64,000 bases of DNA, from contig NZ_OY762656.1 in the NCBI RefSeq assembly GCF_963666255.1, forward strand, positions 744,001-808,000, in the 5' to 3' direction. The translations under genes and the position numbers were made by a program. Below are positions 36,396 through 45,527 of the stretch, piece by piece. The stretch is from an uncultured Propionivibrio sp. GTDB lineage: Bacteria; Pseudomonadota; Gammaproteobacteria; Burkholderiales; Rhodocyclaceae. The notes beneath the pieces are model-generated. The model saw only the letters and a program-made list of their open reading frames with translations, was not told the origin of the DNA and searched no databases. How positions within the stretch are numbered: the stretch's first letter is position 1; the number at the start of each line of letters is the position of its first letter.

Positions 36396-36734
36396 ATGAA
36401 ATTGCTGTCCGTCTCGCTCGCCGTCGCCGGCCTTCTTCTCGGAACGGCGGCCCAGGCCGACGAAGCGCTGGCCAAGGCCAAGGGCTGCCTCGCCTGCCAC
36501 ACTGTCGACAAAAAGCTGATCGGCCCGATGTACAAGGAAGTGGCGAAGAAATACGCCGGCCAGAAAGACGCCGAAGCGACGATCGCCGGCACCATCGTCA
36601 AGGGCACGCCTGCGCCGACCGGCGTCGGCTGGCAGAAGTCCGGCAACGCCACGCTGCCGTTCATGCCGCCCAACGCCGGCGTCAAGCCCGACGAAGCGGC
36701 CAAACTGGCCAAGTGGATTCTCACGCTCAAGTAA
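36396..36734 (+). CDS. Periplasmic c-type cytochrome (c551/c552-like)
   Basis: A 112-residue monohaem cytochrome c. A signal peptide of about 21 residues ends at AQA; the haem motif CLACH is at Cys31-His35 and the likely axial methionine is Met90 in LPFMPP. It has an AAGGAG ribosome-binding site. Electron donor to a terminal oxidase or nitrite/nitrate-type reductase is the usual role for this family. Confidence 0.92.
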   Translation: MKLLSVSLAVAGLLLGTAAQADEALAKAKGCLACHTVDKKLIGPMYKEVAKKYAGQKDAEATIAGTIVKGTPAPTGVGWQKSGNATLPFMPPNAGVKPDEAAKLAKWILTLK

Positions 36735-36783
36735 GCGTTTCGGGGGCGAAGCCGACGGCCGCCCCCATCCCGGAATAGCGGGC

Positions 36784-37704
36784 TCAGACTCCCCCTGACA
36801 GCCGCTGCCGGGCCAGGTCGACAAAGGCCCGCGCCGCCGGCGACAGGGTCGCCGGATCGCGCGTCGCCAGCAACAGGCGGCGCGACACCGGAACCCCCTC
36901 CAGACGCACCAGCGACAGTCCCATCGAACGCACATGCGGCGCGCCGGCCGCGCGCGGGACAATCGCCGCGCCAATGCCAGCCGAAACCATCCGGCACACC
37001 GCATCGAAATTGCGCACCTGTACCCGTACCTTCAACGCACAGCCGACCGATTCGGCCAGCACGGCGATCTGTCGCATCAAGGACGTCGAGCGATTGAGCC
37101 CGACGAAATCGAGCGCCGCCGCCTCACGGAAGGACACCGCCACCCGGCGGGCCAGGGCGTGCTGCGCGGGCAGCAGCAAGACCAGCTCATCAACATCGCA
37201 GACAAAGCTCGCGAGCCCTTCGAGCGGCGTGTTTTCGCCAATGATCGCCACTTCGGTCGTGCCGGCAACGACGGCTCGTACCGCCTCCTGACTCAGCGTT
37301 TCCTCGAGATCGACCTTGACCGAGGGATGCGCGGCGAGAAAGTGCGCCAGCAAGGTCGGCAGAAAGCCGGCAAAGGCCGAGGGATTAGCCCAGATGCGCA
37401 AGCTGCCGCCGGCGCCGCGCCGATAGTCATCGAGCGTCAGCGCCAGGCGCTCGACTTCGGCGATGACGCGGATCGCCTGGTCGAGCAGCGCCTGCCCGGC
37501 AGCCGTCGGCACCACTCCCTTCTTGCCCCGCAGCAACAGCGCCATGCCGACATGCGTCTCCAGATCGGCAATGCGCTTGCTGGCCGCGGCGACGCTGATA
37601 CCGAAGCGACGGGCACCGGCGCTCAGGCTGCCGCCATCGACGGCGGTAACGAACAGCCGCAACGTCACGAGGTCGAAACGGCTGAGATTGACGGCGGACG
37701 GCAC
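36784..37704 (-). CDS. LysR-family transcriptional regulator
   Basis: A 306-residue LTTR with an N-terminal winged helix (DLVTLRLFVTAVDGGSLSAG, then FGISVAAASKRIADLE) and a LysR substrate domain. It is divergent from the maleate isomerase gene, and an exact T-N11-A palindrome lies between them, so it probably controls that gene and itself. Effector might be maleate or a related dicarboxylate, by context only. Confidence 0.9.
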   Translation of the reverse strand: MPSAVNLSRFDLVTLRLFVTAVDGGSLSAGARRFGISVAAASKRIADLETHVGMALLLRGKKGVVPTAAGQALLDQAIRVIAEVERLALTLDDYRRGAGGSLRIWANPSAFAGFLPTLLAHFLAAHPSVKVDLEETLSQEAVRAVVAGTTEVAIIGENTPLEGLASFVCDVDELVLLLPAQHALARRVAVSFREAAALDFVGLNRSTSLMRQIAVLAESVGCALKVRVQVRNFDAVCRMVSAGIGAAIVPRAAGAPHVRSMGLSLVRLEGVPVSRRLLLATRDPATLSPAARAFVDLARQRLSGGV

Positions 37705-37733
37705 TCTTTAACCTTTTACGATGGATATTTGAA

Positions 37734-37746
37734 TTATTTGCAATAA
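37734..37746. promoter_or_regulatory. LysR-type binding site (T-N11-A)
   Basis: TTATTTGCAATAA is a perfect 5-3-5 dyad with the T-N11-A spacing of LTTR boxes. It lies in the 115-bp gap between the lysR-type gene and the maleate isomerase gene. Confidence 0.65.
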
Positions 37747-37819
37747 CACGAAGGATAGCAGGCACCATACTGAAGGTGAAGCGACATCCATTTCACCCCC
37801 TGAACAGAGGAGTTCCGAC

Positions 37820-38584
37820 ATGAAGCAGACCTACCGGATCGGCCAGATCGTCCCCAGTTCCAACACCACGATGGAAACCGAAATCCCCGCCATGCTGCGC
37901 GCCCGCGAATTGATCGAGGCCGAGCGCTTCACCTTTCATTCAAGCCGCATGCGCATGAAAAAGGTCACCAAGGAAGAACTCGCGGCGATGGACTGCGACT
38001 CCGACCGCTGCGCCATCGAACTCTCCGACGCACGCGTCGACGTCCTCGGCTATGCCTGCCTTGTCGCCATCATGAGCATGGGCAAAGGCTACCACCGCGT
38101 CTCCGAAGCCCGCCTGCACCAGCGCACCGTCGATAACGGCGGCCCGGCGCCGGTGGTAACCAGTGCCGGCGCGCTCGTCGAAGGCCTCAAGGTGATCGGC
38201 GCCAAGAAAATATCGATCCTGGCCCCGTACATGAAGCCATTGACGCAACTCGTCATCGACTACATCGAGAACGAAGGCATCGAAGTCGTCGACAGCCTCT
38301 CGCTCGAAATCCACGACAACCTCGAAGTCGGCGCCCGCGACCCGCGCGCGCCGGCCGAACTCTGGCGCAAGCTCAACACCGCCAATGTCGATGCCATCGT
38401 CGCCTCGGCCTGCGTGCAGATGCCTTCGCTCGCTTCGGTCCCGCTGATCGAGGCAGCAAGCGGCCTGCCGGTCGTCTCCAGCGCCGTCTGTACGACCTAC
38501 CAGATGCTGGCCAAGCTCGGCCTCAAGACGATCGTGCCCGATGCCGGCGCGCTGCTGTCCGGACGCTATCCCGCCGTGCGCTGA
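37820..38584 (+). CDS. maiA: Maleate cis-trans isomerase
   Basis: A 254-residue member of the Asp/Glu racemase superfamily, maleate isomerase branch, converting maleate to fumarate. The characteristic opening PSSNTTMETE is present, with the paired catalytic cysteines at Cys80 (GYACLVAIM) and Cys198 (ASACVQMPS), which correspond to Cys76/Cys194 of the Nocardia enzyme. A GGAG ribosome-binding site precedes the ATG. Arylmalonate decarboxylase is the nearest alternative but lacks the PSSNTTME start. Maleate use is a known trait of Propionivibrio. Confidence 0.88.
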   Translation: MKQTYRIGQIVPSSNTTMETEIPAMLRARELIEAERFTFHSSRMRMKKVTKEELAAMDCDSDRCAIELSDARVDVLGYACLVAIMSMGKGYHRVSEARLHQRTVDNGGPAPVVTSAGALVEGLKVIGAKKISILAPYMKPLTQLVIDYIENEGIEVVDSLSLEIHDNLEVGARDPRAPAELWRKLNTANVDAIVASACVQMPSLASVPLIEAASGLPVVSSAVCTTYQMLAKLGLKTIVPDAGALLSGRYPAVR

Positions 38585-39763
38585 TCACTGCGCCATCGCG
38601 TCGGCGAAGGCCAGCGCCTGCAACTGGGCGCGATTGAAGGACTCCGCCGACAAGCCGAGCTGCCCTGCCAGCTCGGCGATCGCTGCACCGTCCTCGCCTT
38701 CGCTGGTACAGGCAAGATCGAGGAATGGCGCATACAGCCCCCCCTGCCCGAGCAAGGCATCGCAAATCGCCTCGGGCAGGCTCATCGATTCGAGCACTGT
38801 CTCCATGCTGACGCCAAGCAACACGTCGAGCATGGAAAAGGCGCCGGTGATGAACAGATTGTCATACTCCTGTGGATCGATGAGACCATGCCCCAGGCTC
38901 TCCATCAGCCGCGCCCGTGTCAGTGCCGCATGCATCAGCGCCGGCGCCATCGGATCCTTGCTGGCGGTCACCAGCAGAAGCGACAACCACTTGTTAAGCT
39001 TGTCGTAGCCAAGAATCGTCACCGCGTGACGGAAAGACTGGATCTCGCATGACAGCCCGAAACCGGCCGAATTGATGTAGCGCAGCAGTTTGTAGGATAA
39101 GGCCACGTCCTGCTTGAGCGCTGCCTCAACCTCCTTGACATCGGCATTTTTGCGGACGAGGTTCAGCACCCGGACGATCTGCGCCTGCCCCGGATTCAGC
39201 GCCTTCTTCACCGTAAGTGCCGACGGTTGCTTGAAGAACCAGCTGGCGACCGCGTTGATGCCGGCATCAAGGCACGCCATGAAGCCGTCGCGATCGAAGA
39301 CGTTGAGCGCGATGACGATGCCATGAAGCTGCAACTGCGCGGCCAGCGCGCCCAGTCCTGCCGGCGTCATATGCCGCGCATCGAGCGCGAGGAAACGATA
39401 TTGCAAACCGCAGGCCAGTGCAGTCCCTACCTGCGCATCGGCCTTCAGGCAAAGGGCCGGCTGCACCGCCTGCAAGGTGCCGACACATTCGGCGCCGCCC
39501 GGCCCGAGCAAGTCCGCCGAGCCCAACTCGAGCACGGCATTCGCCGGCACTGCCCAATCGCGCACGGCCGCTGCGAGCGGAAAGCCATCGCAGTTAATGA
39601 AAAAAATGCGTTCGCCGTCCGGCCAGACATCCGTCAGTGCAGCCAACGTCTGCGCCGCAGCGTAGGCGTCCATGACACCGCCGGCATGCAGCGTCAGGCG
39701 GGTGGCGATTGCCCGGCTCTGTCCGTTCAGAACCGGTTGCCGCGAAAGAAAGACGCCTGTCAT
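38585..39763 (-). CDS. EAL-HDOD domain signalling protein (degenerate EAL)
   Basis: A 392-residue YuxH-like protein: an N-terminal EAL-type fold (about 1-185) lacking the EAL motif (LELGS in its place), then an HDOD domain (about 195-385, with KQDVALSYKLLRYINSAGFG). Such proteins bind or sense rather than hydrolyse c-di-GMP. Its stop directly abuts the maiA stop (TGA then TCA), with no bases between. The ferredoxin-reductase gene lies just upstream, 5 bp apart. Confidence 0.87.
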   Translation of the reverse strand: MTGVFLSRQPVLNGQSRAIATRLTLHAGGVMDAYAAAQTLAALTDVWPDGERIFFINCDGFPLAAAVRDWAVPANAVLELGSADLLGPGGAECVGTLQAVQPALCLKADAQVGTALACGLQYRFLALDARHMTPAGLGALAAQLQLHGIVIALNVFDRDGFMACLDAGINAVASWFFKQPSALTVKKALNPGQAQIVRVLNLVRKNADVKEVEAALKQDVALSYKLLRYINSAGFGLSCEIQSFRHAVTILGYDKLNKWLSLLLVTASKDPMAPALMHAALTRARLMESLGHGLIDPQEYDNLFITGAFSMLDVLLGVSMETVLESMSLPEAICDALLGQGGLYAPFLDLACTSEGEDGAAIAELAGQLGLSAESFNRAQLQALAFADAMAQ

Positions 39764-39768
39764 ACGTT

Positions 39769-40821
39769 CTACTCCGCTTCGACGGGCACGCCCGAGCGCT
39801 GTCGCGCCAAGTCACCCGAAAATGCAAATGCATCGGCAAGGAATGCCGATGCCGGCAGGCCGCCTGCATCGAGCAAGCGCTCGCGCATTGCCGTCACCAG
39901 CGACGGCGACCCGCAGGCATAGACCTCGCACCCGGAAAGATCCGGAAAATCGGCCAGCACCGCCGCGTCGAGCGTCCCGGTACGCCCCGTCCACGTATCC
40001 GCTTCGACCGGCGCCGACAGCACCGGCACATAGCGGAAGGCCGGATGCGCGGCCGCCCAGTCGCGGACCAGCGTGTCGAAATAGAGGTCCTGACGCTGTC
40101 GCCCGCCCCGGTAAAGATGGACCTCACGCCGCAGCCCACGCGCCAGTTCGGCTTCGAGGATCGCTTTGACCGGCGCGAAGCCGGTGCCGCGAACGACAAA
40201 AATCGCCGGTTTGCCGGACGCTTCGCTCAAGCCGAAATTGCCGTGCGGTCCATGGATGCGGACGAGATCGCGGAGTTTCATTCCGTCGAAGACATGGCCG
40301 GTGAATTCGCCGCCGCGGATTCGGCGGATATGCAATTCGAGCGTCGCCCCGCCGGGCGCGCTCGCCAGCGAAAAAGCCCGCCGGCGTCCGCCGCTGAGCA
40401 GGATATCGACATACTGGCCCGGCCGGAAGGAAAACACCTCGCTGCCGGGGAGCTTCAATTCAACGAGCATGACATCGGGCGCGACGCGTTCGAGTCGTTC
40501 GACGCGCGCCGGCAGCAGGCGCGGCGGCTGATCGCTCGCTGGCGTCGCCATGCGCGCCTCGATGCGCAGGTCGCTACGCGGCTGCGCGCAGCAGAACAGG
40601 GCCTGCCCCTGCGCGCGCTCGGCCTCGCCAAGGACAAACGGTGACGTCTCGCCGTGATCGACCTCGCCCGCCAACACGCGTCCGCGGCAGGCGCCGCAAT
40701 GGCCGGTACGACAACCGTAAGGCAAGGCAATGCCGGCCCGCAGGGCAGCGGTGAGAATCGGTTCATTCTCGTCGCCGTCGAACGTCTGACCACCCGGTTC
40801 AAGCCTGATGCGAAAAACCAT
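39769..40821 (-). CDS. 2Fe-2S ferredoxin-type FAD/NAD(P)H reductase (CDP-6-deoxyglucoseen reductase-like)
   Basis: A 350-residue electron-transfer flavoprotein with an N-terminal plant-type [2Fe-2S] domain (CRTGHCGAC, last ligand in ALFCCAQP), an FAD-binding domain (RRAFSLAS) and an NAD(P)-binding domain (GTGFAPVKAIL, ACGSPSLV). Proteins with this layout are often annotated as CDP-6-deoxy-delta-3,4-glucoseen reductase, but no sugar genes lie nearby, so the partner is unknown. ATG at 40821 is preferred over one at 40842 as AGGGAG lies a proper distance upstream of it. Confidence 0.85.
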   Translation of the reverse strand: MVFRIRLEPGGQTFDGDENEPILTAALRAGIALPYGCRTGHCGACRGRVLAGEVDHGETSPFVLGEAERAQGQALFCCAQPRSDLRIEARMATPASDQPPRLLPARVERLERVAPDVMLVELKLPGSEVFSFRPGQYVDILLSGGRRRAFSLASAPGGATLELHIRRIRGGEFTGHVFDGMKLRDLVRIHGPHGNFGLSEASGKPAIFVVRGTGFAPVKAILEAELARGLRREVHLYRGGRQRQDLYFDTLVRDWAAAHPAFRYVPVLSAPVEADTWTGRTGTLDAAVLADFPDLSGCEVYACGSPSLVTAMRERLLDAGGLPASAFLADAFAFSGDLARQRSGVPVEAE

Positions 40822-40846
40822 CGAAACTCCCTGCGAGTCCATCCGG

Positions 40847-40852
40847 TAAAAT
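40847..40852 (+). promoter_or_regulatory. TAAAAT -10 element next to a GTG start
   Basis: TAAAAT ends 6 bp before the GTG at 40859, with no ribosome-binding site between. Transcription would start at about the start codon. It sits within the 37-bp gap between divergent genes. Confidence 0.4.
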
Positions 40853-40858
40853 CACGCC

Positions 40859-41761
40859 GTGAATTCTTGGCACACACACTTGCAGAAACTACTGATCATC
40901 GGCGGCGGCGACGTCGCCCGCCGCACTGCACACCACCTGCGCGGCCGATATCGGCTCTACGTCCTGCTCCGCGATACGACCCAGGCGGCGTTCTGGCGCG
41001 CTCAGGGCGCCCGCGCGATCCTGGGCGATCTCGACCGGCCCGAGAGCCTGACGCGACTCGCCGGCCTCGCCAACATCGTGCTGCATTTTGCGCCGCCGCC
41101 AGACCGCGGCACGCACGACACGCGCACACGCCACCTGATCGCCGCCTTGAGACTGGGAAAAAGTCTACCACAGCGCTTCATCTACATTAGCACCAGCGGC
41201 ATCTACGGCGACTGCGGCGGCGCGCGCATCGACGAGACACGGCCGCCGGCCCCGGTCACGGCGCGCGCGCGGCGACGCGTTGACGCAGAACACCAGTTAC
41301 GTCAATTCGGACAACGCTCGTCGGTCAGCGTCAGCATCTTGCGCGCGCCCGGCATCTACGCCGCCGACCGGCTACCGATCGAACGCCTGCAGCGCGGCGT
41401 CGCCGCGCTCTCGCCCGAAGACGACGTCTTCACCAACCACATCCACGCCGACGACCTCGCCCTGCTGGTCCGCGCCGCCCTGCGTCGCGGACGCAGTAAC
41501 CGCTGCTACAACGCCAGCGACGATTCGGCCCTGCGCATGGGCGAGTATTTCGATCTCGTCGCCGACAATTTCGACCTGCCGCGCCCGCCGCGCATCTCGC
41601 GCGACGAAGCGAAAAAAACGCTTTCGCCGGTGCAACTCTCGTTCATGAGCGAATCGCGGCGGCTCGACAACCGGCGCATCCGCCGCGAATTGCGCGCACA
41701 ATTGCGCTATCCTCAAGTGGCGGACGGCATCGCCGCCGCCAAGACCGACCTCTCTCTCTAG
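40859..41761 (+). CDS. NAD-dependent epimerase/dehydratase-family protein (extended SDR)
   Basis: A 300-residue SDR-like protein. It has the nucleotide-binding IIGGGDVARR near 13, the YISTSGIYGD region that holds the SDR tyrosine, and ILRAPGIY. The N-terminal motif is GGGD rather than the usual GxxGxxG. Substrate unknown. The start is GTG at 40859, close behind a possible -10 element. It is 9 bp before the rRNA methyltransferase gene, so both are likely co-transcribed. Confidence 0.82.
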   Translation: MNSWHTHLQKLLIIGGGDVARRTAHHLRGRYRLYVLLRDTTQAAFWRAQGARAILGDLDRPESLTRLAGLANIVLHFAPPPDRGTHDTRTRHLIAALRLGKSLPQRFIYISTSGIYGDCGGARIDETRPPAPVTARARRRVDAEHQLRQFGQRSSVSVSILRAPGIYAADRLPIERLQRGVAALSPEDDVFTNHIHADDLALLVRAALRRGRSNRCYNASDDSALRMGEYFDLVADNFDLPRPPRISRDEAKKTLSPVQLSFMSESRRLDNRRIRRELRAQLRYPQVADGIAAAKTDLSL

Positions 41762-41770
41762 GACACTCGT

Positions 41771-42913
41771 TTGGAACACTTCTTCGCCACCTGCCCGCGC
41801 GGGCTCGAACCCCTGCTCGCCGAAGACCTGGCTGCCGCCAACGCGCACGATATCCGCAACGTCCCCGGCGGCGTCCATTTCGCCGGCGACTGGGCGTGCT
41901 GCTACGCCGCCAACCTGCACTCGCGGATTGCCACGCGCATCCTCTGGCGTGTCGCCGAAGGCCCGTATGCACGCGAGGACGACATCTACCGGCTGGCCTA
42001 CGATACGCCCTGGTCGCGCTGGTTCGGCGCGGCGCAGACACTCCGTGTCGACGTCACGGCGATCAAGAGCCCGCTGAAGAGCCTCGAATTCATCACGCTG
42101 CGCATCAAGGATGCGGTCTGTGACCGCTTCCGTGCCGATTCGGGCCAGCGCCCGAGCGTCGACACGCGCACACCGGACGTCCGCGTCCAGGCCTTCATCA
42201 CTGCCGAACGCTGCACGCTCTACATCGACACCTCCGGCGCACCGCTCTATCAGCGCGGCCTGCGGCAGAAGACCGTCGAAGCGCCGCTCAAGGAGAACCT
42301 CGCCGCCGGCATCCTGCGCCTGAGCGGCTGGCAGCCGGGAACGCCGCTGCTTGACCCGATGTGCGGCAGCGGCACTTTCCTCGTCGAAGCTGCCCAGATG
42401 GCGCTCGGCATCGCTCCCGGATCAGGCGGTCGCAGCTTCGGTTTCCAGCGTCTCAAGAATTTCCGCCTCGAAACCTGGAAGAACCTGCTGGACACCGCCC
42501 AGGACGCCGAAAAGCCCGCAAAGCCCATGCAAATTTATGGCAGCGACATTTCCCCGGTATCGGTCCGCGCCGCGCTTGCCAACCTCGATCGCGCCGGCCT
42601 GCTGCCCGCGGTGAGCCTGTCGTCCGGCGACATCCGCGAGATCGCGGCGCCGGCGGCGTCGGGGGTCCTGGTCGCCAACCCGCCCTACGGCGAACGCCTG
42701 TCGGAGCAGGAGGAACTTGCCGCCTTCTATCCCGAACTCGGCAGCGCCCTGAAACGCAACTTCGCCGGCTGGACCTGCCACCTGCTCACTGCCGATCTGC
42801 GTCTGCCGAAACTGATGCGCCTGACGCCAAGCAAGAAGACGCCACTGTTCAACGGCGCCATCGAGTGTCGGCTGTTTGAATTCAGGATGGTCGCCGGCAG
42901 CAACCGTAAGTAA
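41771..42913 (+). CDS. rlmL: THUMP-domain class I rRNA methyltransferase (RlmL-like)
   Basis: A 380-residue 23S rRNA guanine N2-methyltransferase of the RlmL (YcbY) N-terminal type, aimed at G2445. It has a THUMP domain (about 45-155), the SAM motif LLDPMCGSGTFLVEAA and the catalytic NPPYGER. The start is TTG at 41771, giving the standard opening MEHFFATCPRGLEPLL. It lacks the second methyltransferase domain (RlmK) of E. coli RlmKL, as usual in betaproteobacteria. Confidence 0.88.
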   Translation: MEHFFATCPRGLEPLLAEDLAAANAHDIRNVPGGVHFAGDWACCYAANLHSRIATRILWRVAEGPYAREDDIYRLAYDTPWSRWFGAAQTLRVDVTAIKSPLKSLEFITLRIKDAVCDRFRADSGQRPSVDTRTPDVRVQAFITAERCTLYIDTSGAPLYQRGLRQKTVEAPLKENLAAGILRLSGWQPGTPLLDPMCGSGTFLVEAAQMALGIAPGSGGRSFGFQRLKNFRLETWKNLLDTAQDAEKPAKPMQIYGSDISPVSVRAALANLDRAGLLPAVSLSSGDIREIAAPAASGVLVANPPYGERLSEQEELAAFYPELGSALKRNFAGWTCHLLTADLRLPKLMRLTPSKKTPLFNGAIECRLFEFRMVAGSNRK

Positions 42914-42955
42914 TCGTCATTGCAGCGCACAGAATCCGCAGCATCAACCGACAGC

Positions 42956-42976
42956 CCCCCGGTCTTCACCCGGGGG
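42956..42976. terminator. GC-rich hairpin between convergent genes
   Basis: A 7-bp stem CCCCCGG/CCGGGGG with a 7-base loop lies between the rlmL-like stop and the caspase-like stop. No T-run follows on either strand, so its role as terminator is uncertain. Confidence 0.35.
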
Positions 42977-42990
42977 CCATCGGTGCGGGT

Positions 42991-45396
42991 TTAACGCGTC
43001 CGCACCAGCGGGAATCCCTGCCCGGTCGGCGACACGATCGGGTACTGCTTATGCTGGAAAACTTTCTCGGCCAGTTCCGGCACCATGTTATCGACATAAT
43101 CGGCGAGTTCCAGCGTCTTGACGAAGCCGTCGCGATCGGTATCGGCCGCGCCGTTCAAACCCTCGACGATGACGTAGGTGAACAGCCCCTGCCCCTTGTA
43201 GCCTTCGAGCGCCTCCTGCACCGAAGTCGCCGCCGACAGGACCGTTGAACCGACCGCCCGCGACAATACCTTCATCGCCGTGTCATCGCTCATGCCGCGC
43301 GTCAGCATCGCCACCTGCAGAGCGTCGCCGAGCTGACCGGCGCTGCAGGTATCGAGCACGATCAGCTTTTTCGACGCCGGAATGTTCGAGATCAGTTCCT
43401 TGAGCGCTTCCTGGGTCAGCGCGTCCTGCTTGAGTCGCGCCGAGGCCGTCGACCCGACGTTCGACGTGATCAGCAGATACTGGCCGTCATCGACGGTGCC
43501 GTGACTGGCGACGTAGAAGACGAACAGGTCGTCCGGCCCGACGTCGCGCTGCGCCTGCTTGAGCGCCGCGACGATTGCCGTCTTGGTCGTGTCGGCGGGC
43601 GTCACCAGAGTGCGAACATTCACTGACGAGAAAAGACTCCGGGACTTGCTGCCAAGCGTCGATGCGAACAGCTTCGCGTCTGATACCGTATATTTCAGTG
43701 CCAGGCGCGGATTGGAAAAATCCTTGATGCCGATGACGATCGCATGCATCGCCGGCGGCCGCGCGACGATATTGGCCTGCACGCTGATCGCCGCGTCGGC
43801 GCTCTGCATGCTGTTGTCGGCGTTGAAGACAATCGCGCGAATGGCATTGGGACCCGGCTCGAGCGGAATGTCATAGGGCAGGATGACGCCTTCGGCGCCC
43901 GCCTCCGGCGATACCGTCCGATTCCTGTCGAGGACGACGGCCGTGCCATTGCGATACAGACGAACGTCGCCGATACCACCGCCCTGATCCTTGACGCGCA
44001 GACGGACCGACACCTGCCGCGCATCGGTCGCGAGCGGCGTCTCGACGATCGCCACCGATGGTGGCGGCTTGATGTCGGCAACACGTTTGAACTCGCTCAG
44101 CGTCCCGCCCGACAAGGCCACCTTGACGAGATCGGGCCGATAGAAGGATTCGCGCAACTGCGCGATCGAGAACGGCTGCCCACCGACGGAAACCTCAAGA
44201 TACTGGTCCCCCTTGTCCGAGGCGTTGTAATAGCCGCTCGGCGTCGACACCAGCCATTCGCCATCATCGAAAGCGATCATCGCAGCGACTTCCTCGCCGC
44301 TGGTGGCGTTGAAGACGCGCACCGACGCTGCCGAGGTGATCGCCAGCAGGCGGCCGTTGGGCGAGAACTCGGCAAAGGCCGGGCTCATGTCGAGGATCAT
44401 TTTCTCGTCCGGCCGCTTCAATGCGAGGATCAGCTGACCATCGGCGAGATTCCACATGCGGTAGTCACCTTTGTTGTTACCGCTGACGAAACGGCTCCCG
44501 TCGGGCGCGGCAACCAGAAACTTGATCTGCGCGTTGTCCTTGTCCGATGCCAGGAACGTACTCGGCTCATCATAACGCAGGAGTTCCTTGACCGGAAAAC
44601 CGGTACTGGCATCGCGCAAGGTCACCGAAATCGTCATGCTCGATCCCAGCGCACCGTGGTATTCGGAATGCGAGGTCAGCAAATGGCGTCCATCCGGCGT
44701 AAATGCCACGCCGTCGACACCACGATCGCTCACCTGCCACAACTGCGCACCGGTCTGCACGTCGACCAGGGCCAGCCCTTTCCGGCCCTGCCCCATCAAA
44801 GCGATACGGCGGCCATCCGAGGACATCGCGCCGATCTGAAGCTGGCGGAAGGTCCGAATCGTCGCACCGGAACTCAGATCAACCTGCAGGGTGTTGAAGT
44901 ACGGTACGTCGAAGAGATTACCGATCTTGAATTCGGAACCAAATAGGTAACGCCCATCCGGCGTTGTGAACAGCCGACTGAGGAACTGACCAGGAATGTC
45001 ACGGATCTTCTTGCCGCTTTCGACATCCCATTGCGCCGTAAAGCTGTCGCCGAACAAACCGGTCATGCCGGTGGCGAACAGCGATTTGCCGTCGCGTGCG
45101 AAGGCCAGTCCAACGACGCCGTAAGACGCTTCGATCGGGATCGCCAGCTGCCCGCGCGCCGACGCGACATCCCAGACGCGAATCGCCGGCGCCACGCCGG
45201 ACGATATCAATTGCCGCCCATCGGGCGAATAGGCAAGGCTGCCCACCGCCAGCACCTTGCTCTTCACTGCCACCTGCCGATCCCCTGAGCGCGTCCCCAA
45301 CTGCGGCGTCACCGCCATCATTTCGACACATCCGGTCACCAGCATGCTGAGCGCCAGCGCAATGCCCCATCCGATATTTGCACGCATGACCCGCAC
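42991..45396 (-). CDS. WD40-repeat lipoprotein with caspase-like (peptidase C14) domain
   Basis: An 801-residue protein. Its signal peptide ends in a lipobox LVTGC (Cys23), so it is probably membrane-anchored outside the cytoplasm. Residues 50-400 hold repeats of the WD40 kind (SPDGRQLISSG, SPNGRLLAITS, TPDGRHLLTS). Residues about 555-800 form a caspase-like domain with the catalytic pair His632 (YVASHGTV) and Cys684 (VLDTCSAG). It is thus a bacterial orthocaspase-type protease whose sensor part is a beta-propeller. The substrate is unknown. A second distant caspase-clan protein (TPR-CHAT) is encoded 5 kb away. Confidence 0.87.
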   Translation of the reverse strand: MRVMRANIGWGIALALSMLVTGCVEMMAVTPQLGTRSGDRQVAVKSKVLAVGSLAYSPDGRQLISSGVAPAIRVWDVASARGQLAIPIEASYGVVGLAFARDGKSLFATGMTGLFGDSFTAQWDVESGKKIRDIPGQFLSRLFTTPDGRYLFGSEFKIGNLFDVPYFNTLQVDLSSGATIRTFRQLQIGAMSSDGRRIALMGQGRKGLALVDVQTGAQLWQVSDRGVDGVAFTPDGRHLLTSHSEYHGALGSSMTISVTLRDASTGFPVKELLRYDEPSTFLASDKDNAQIKFLVAAPDGSRFVSGNNKGDYRMWNLADGQLILALKRPDEKMILDMSPAFAEFSPNGRLLAITSAASVRVFNATSGEEVAAMIAFDDGEWLVSTPSGYYNASDKGDQYLEVSVGGQPFSIAQLRESFYRPDLVKVALSGGTLSEFKRVADIKPPPSVAIVETPLATDARQVSVRLRVKDQGGGIGDVRLYRNGTAVVLDRNRTVSPEAGAEGVILPYDIPLEPGPNAIRAIVFNADNSMQSADAAISVQANIVARPPAMHAIVIGIKDFSNPRLALKYTVSDAKLFASTLGSKSRSLFSSVNVRTLVTPADTTKTAIVAALKQAQRDVGPDDLFVFYVASHGTVDDGQYLLITSNVGSTASARLKQDALTQEALKELISNIPASKKLIVLDTCSAGQLGDALQVAMLTRGMSDDTAMKVLSRAVGSTVLSAATSVQEALEGYKGQGLFTYVIVEGLNGAADTDRDGFVKTLELADYVDNMVPELAEKVFQHKQYPIVSPTGQGFPLVRTR

Positions 45397-45432
45397 TCCC
45401 TCGTCTTGTCGCGGGTCGCGGTCAACGCAAAT

Positions 45433-45465
45433 CGGCCCGCCTATTCACAAAGAATATGCGGGCCG
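45433..45465 (-). terminator. Probable terminator of the acyl-CoA ligase gene
   Basis: CGGCCCGC (45433-45440) pairs with GCGGGCCG (45458-45465), and inside it TATTC pairs with GAATA, giving a long hairpin with an ACAAA loop. On the minus strand only a short T-run (ATTTG) follows. It lies 60 bases after the ligase stop. Confidence 0.55.
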
Positions 45466-45527
45466 ACGAAAAATACCAGAAATCAGCCGCTGCGCACCGC
45501 CCCCGGCGGCACGCCGACGACCCCGGC

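Noticed and set aside
36742-36766. GGGGGC/GCCCCC hairpin after the cytochrome c gene as a terminator
   Set aside because: The stem is short, the loop is GC-rich and no T-run follows on either strand.
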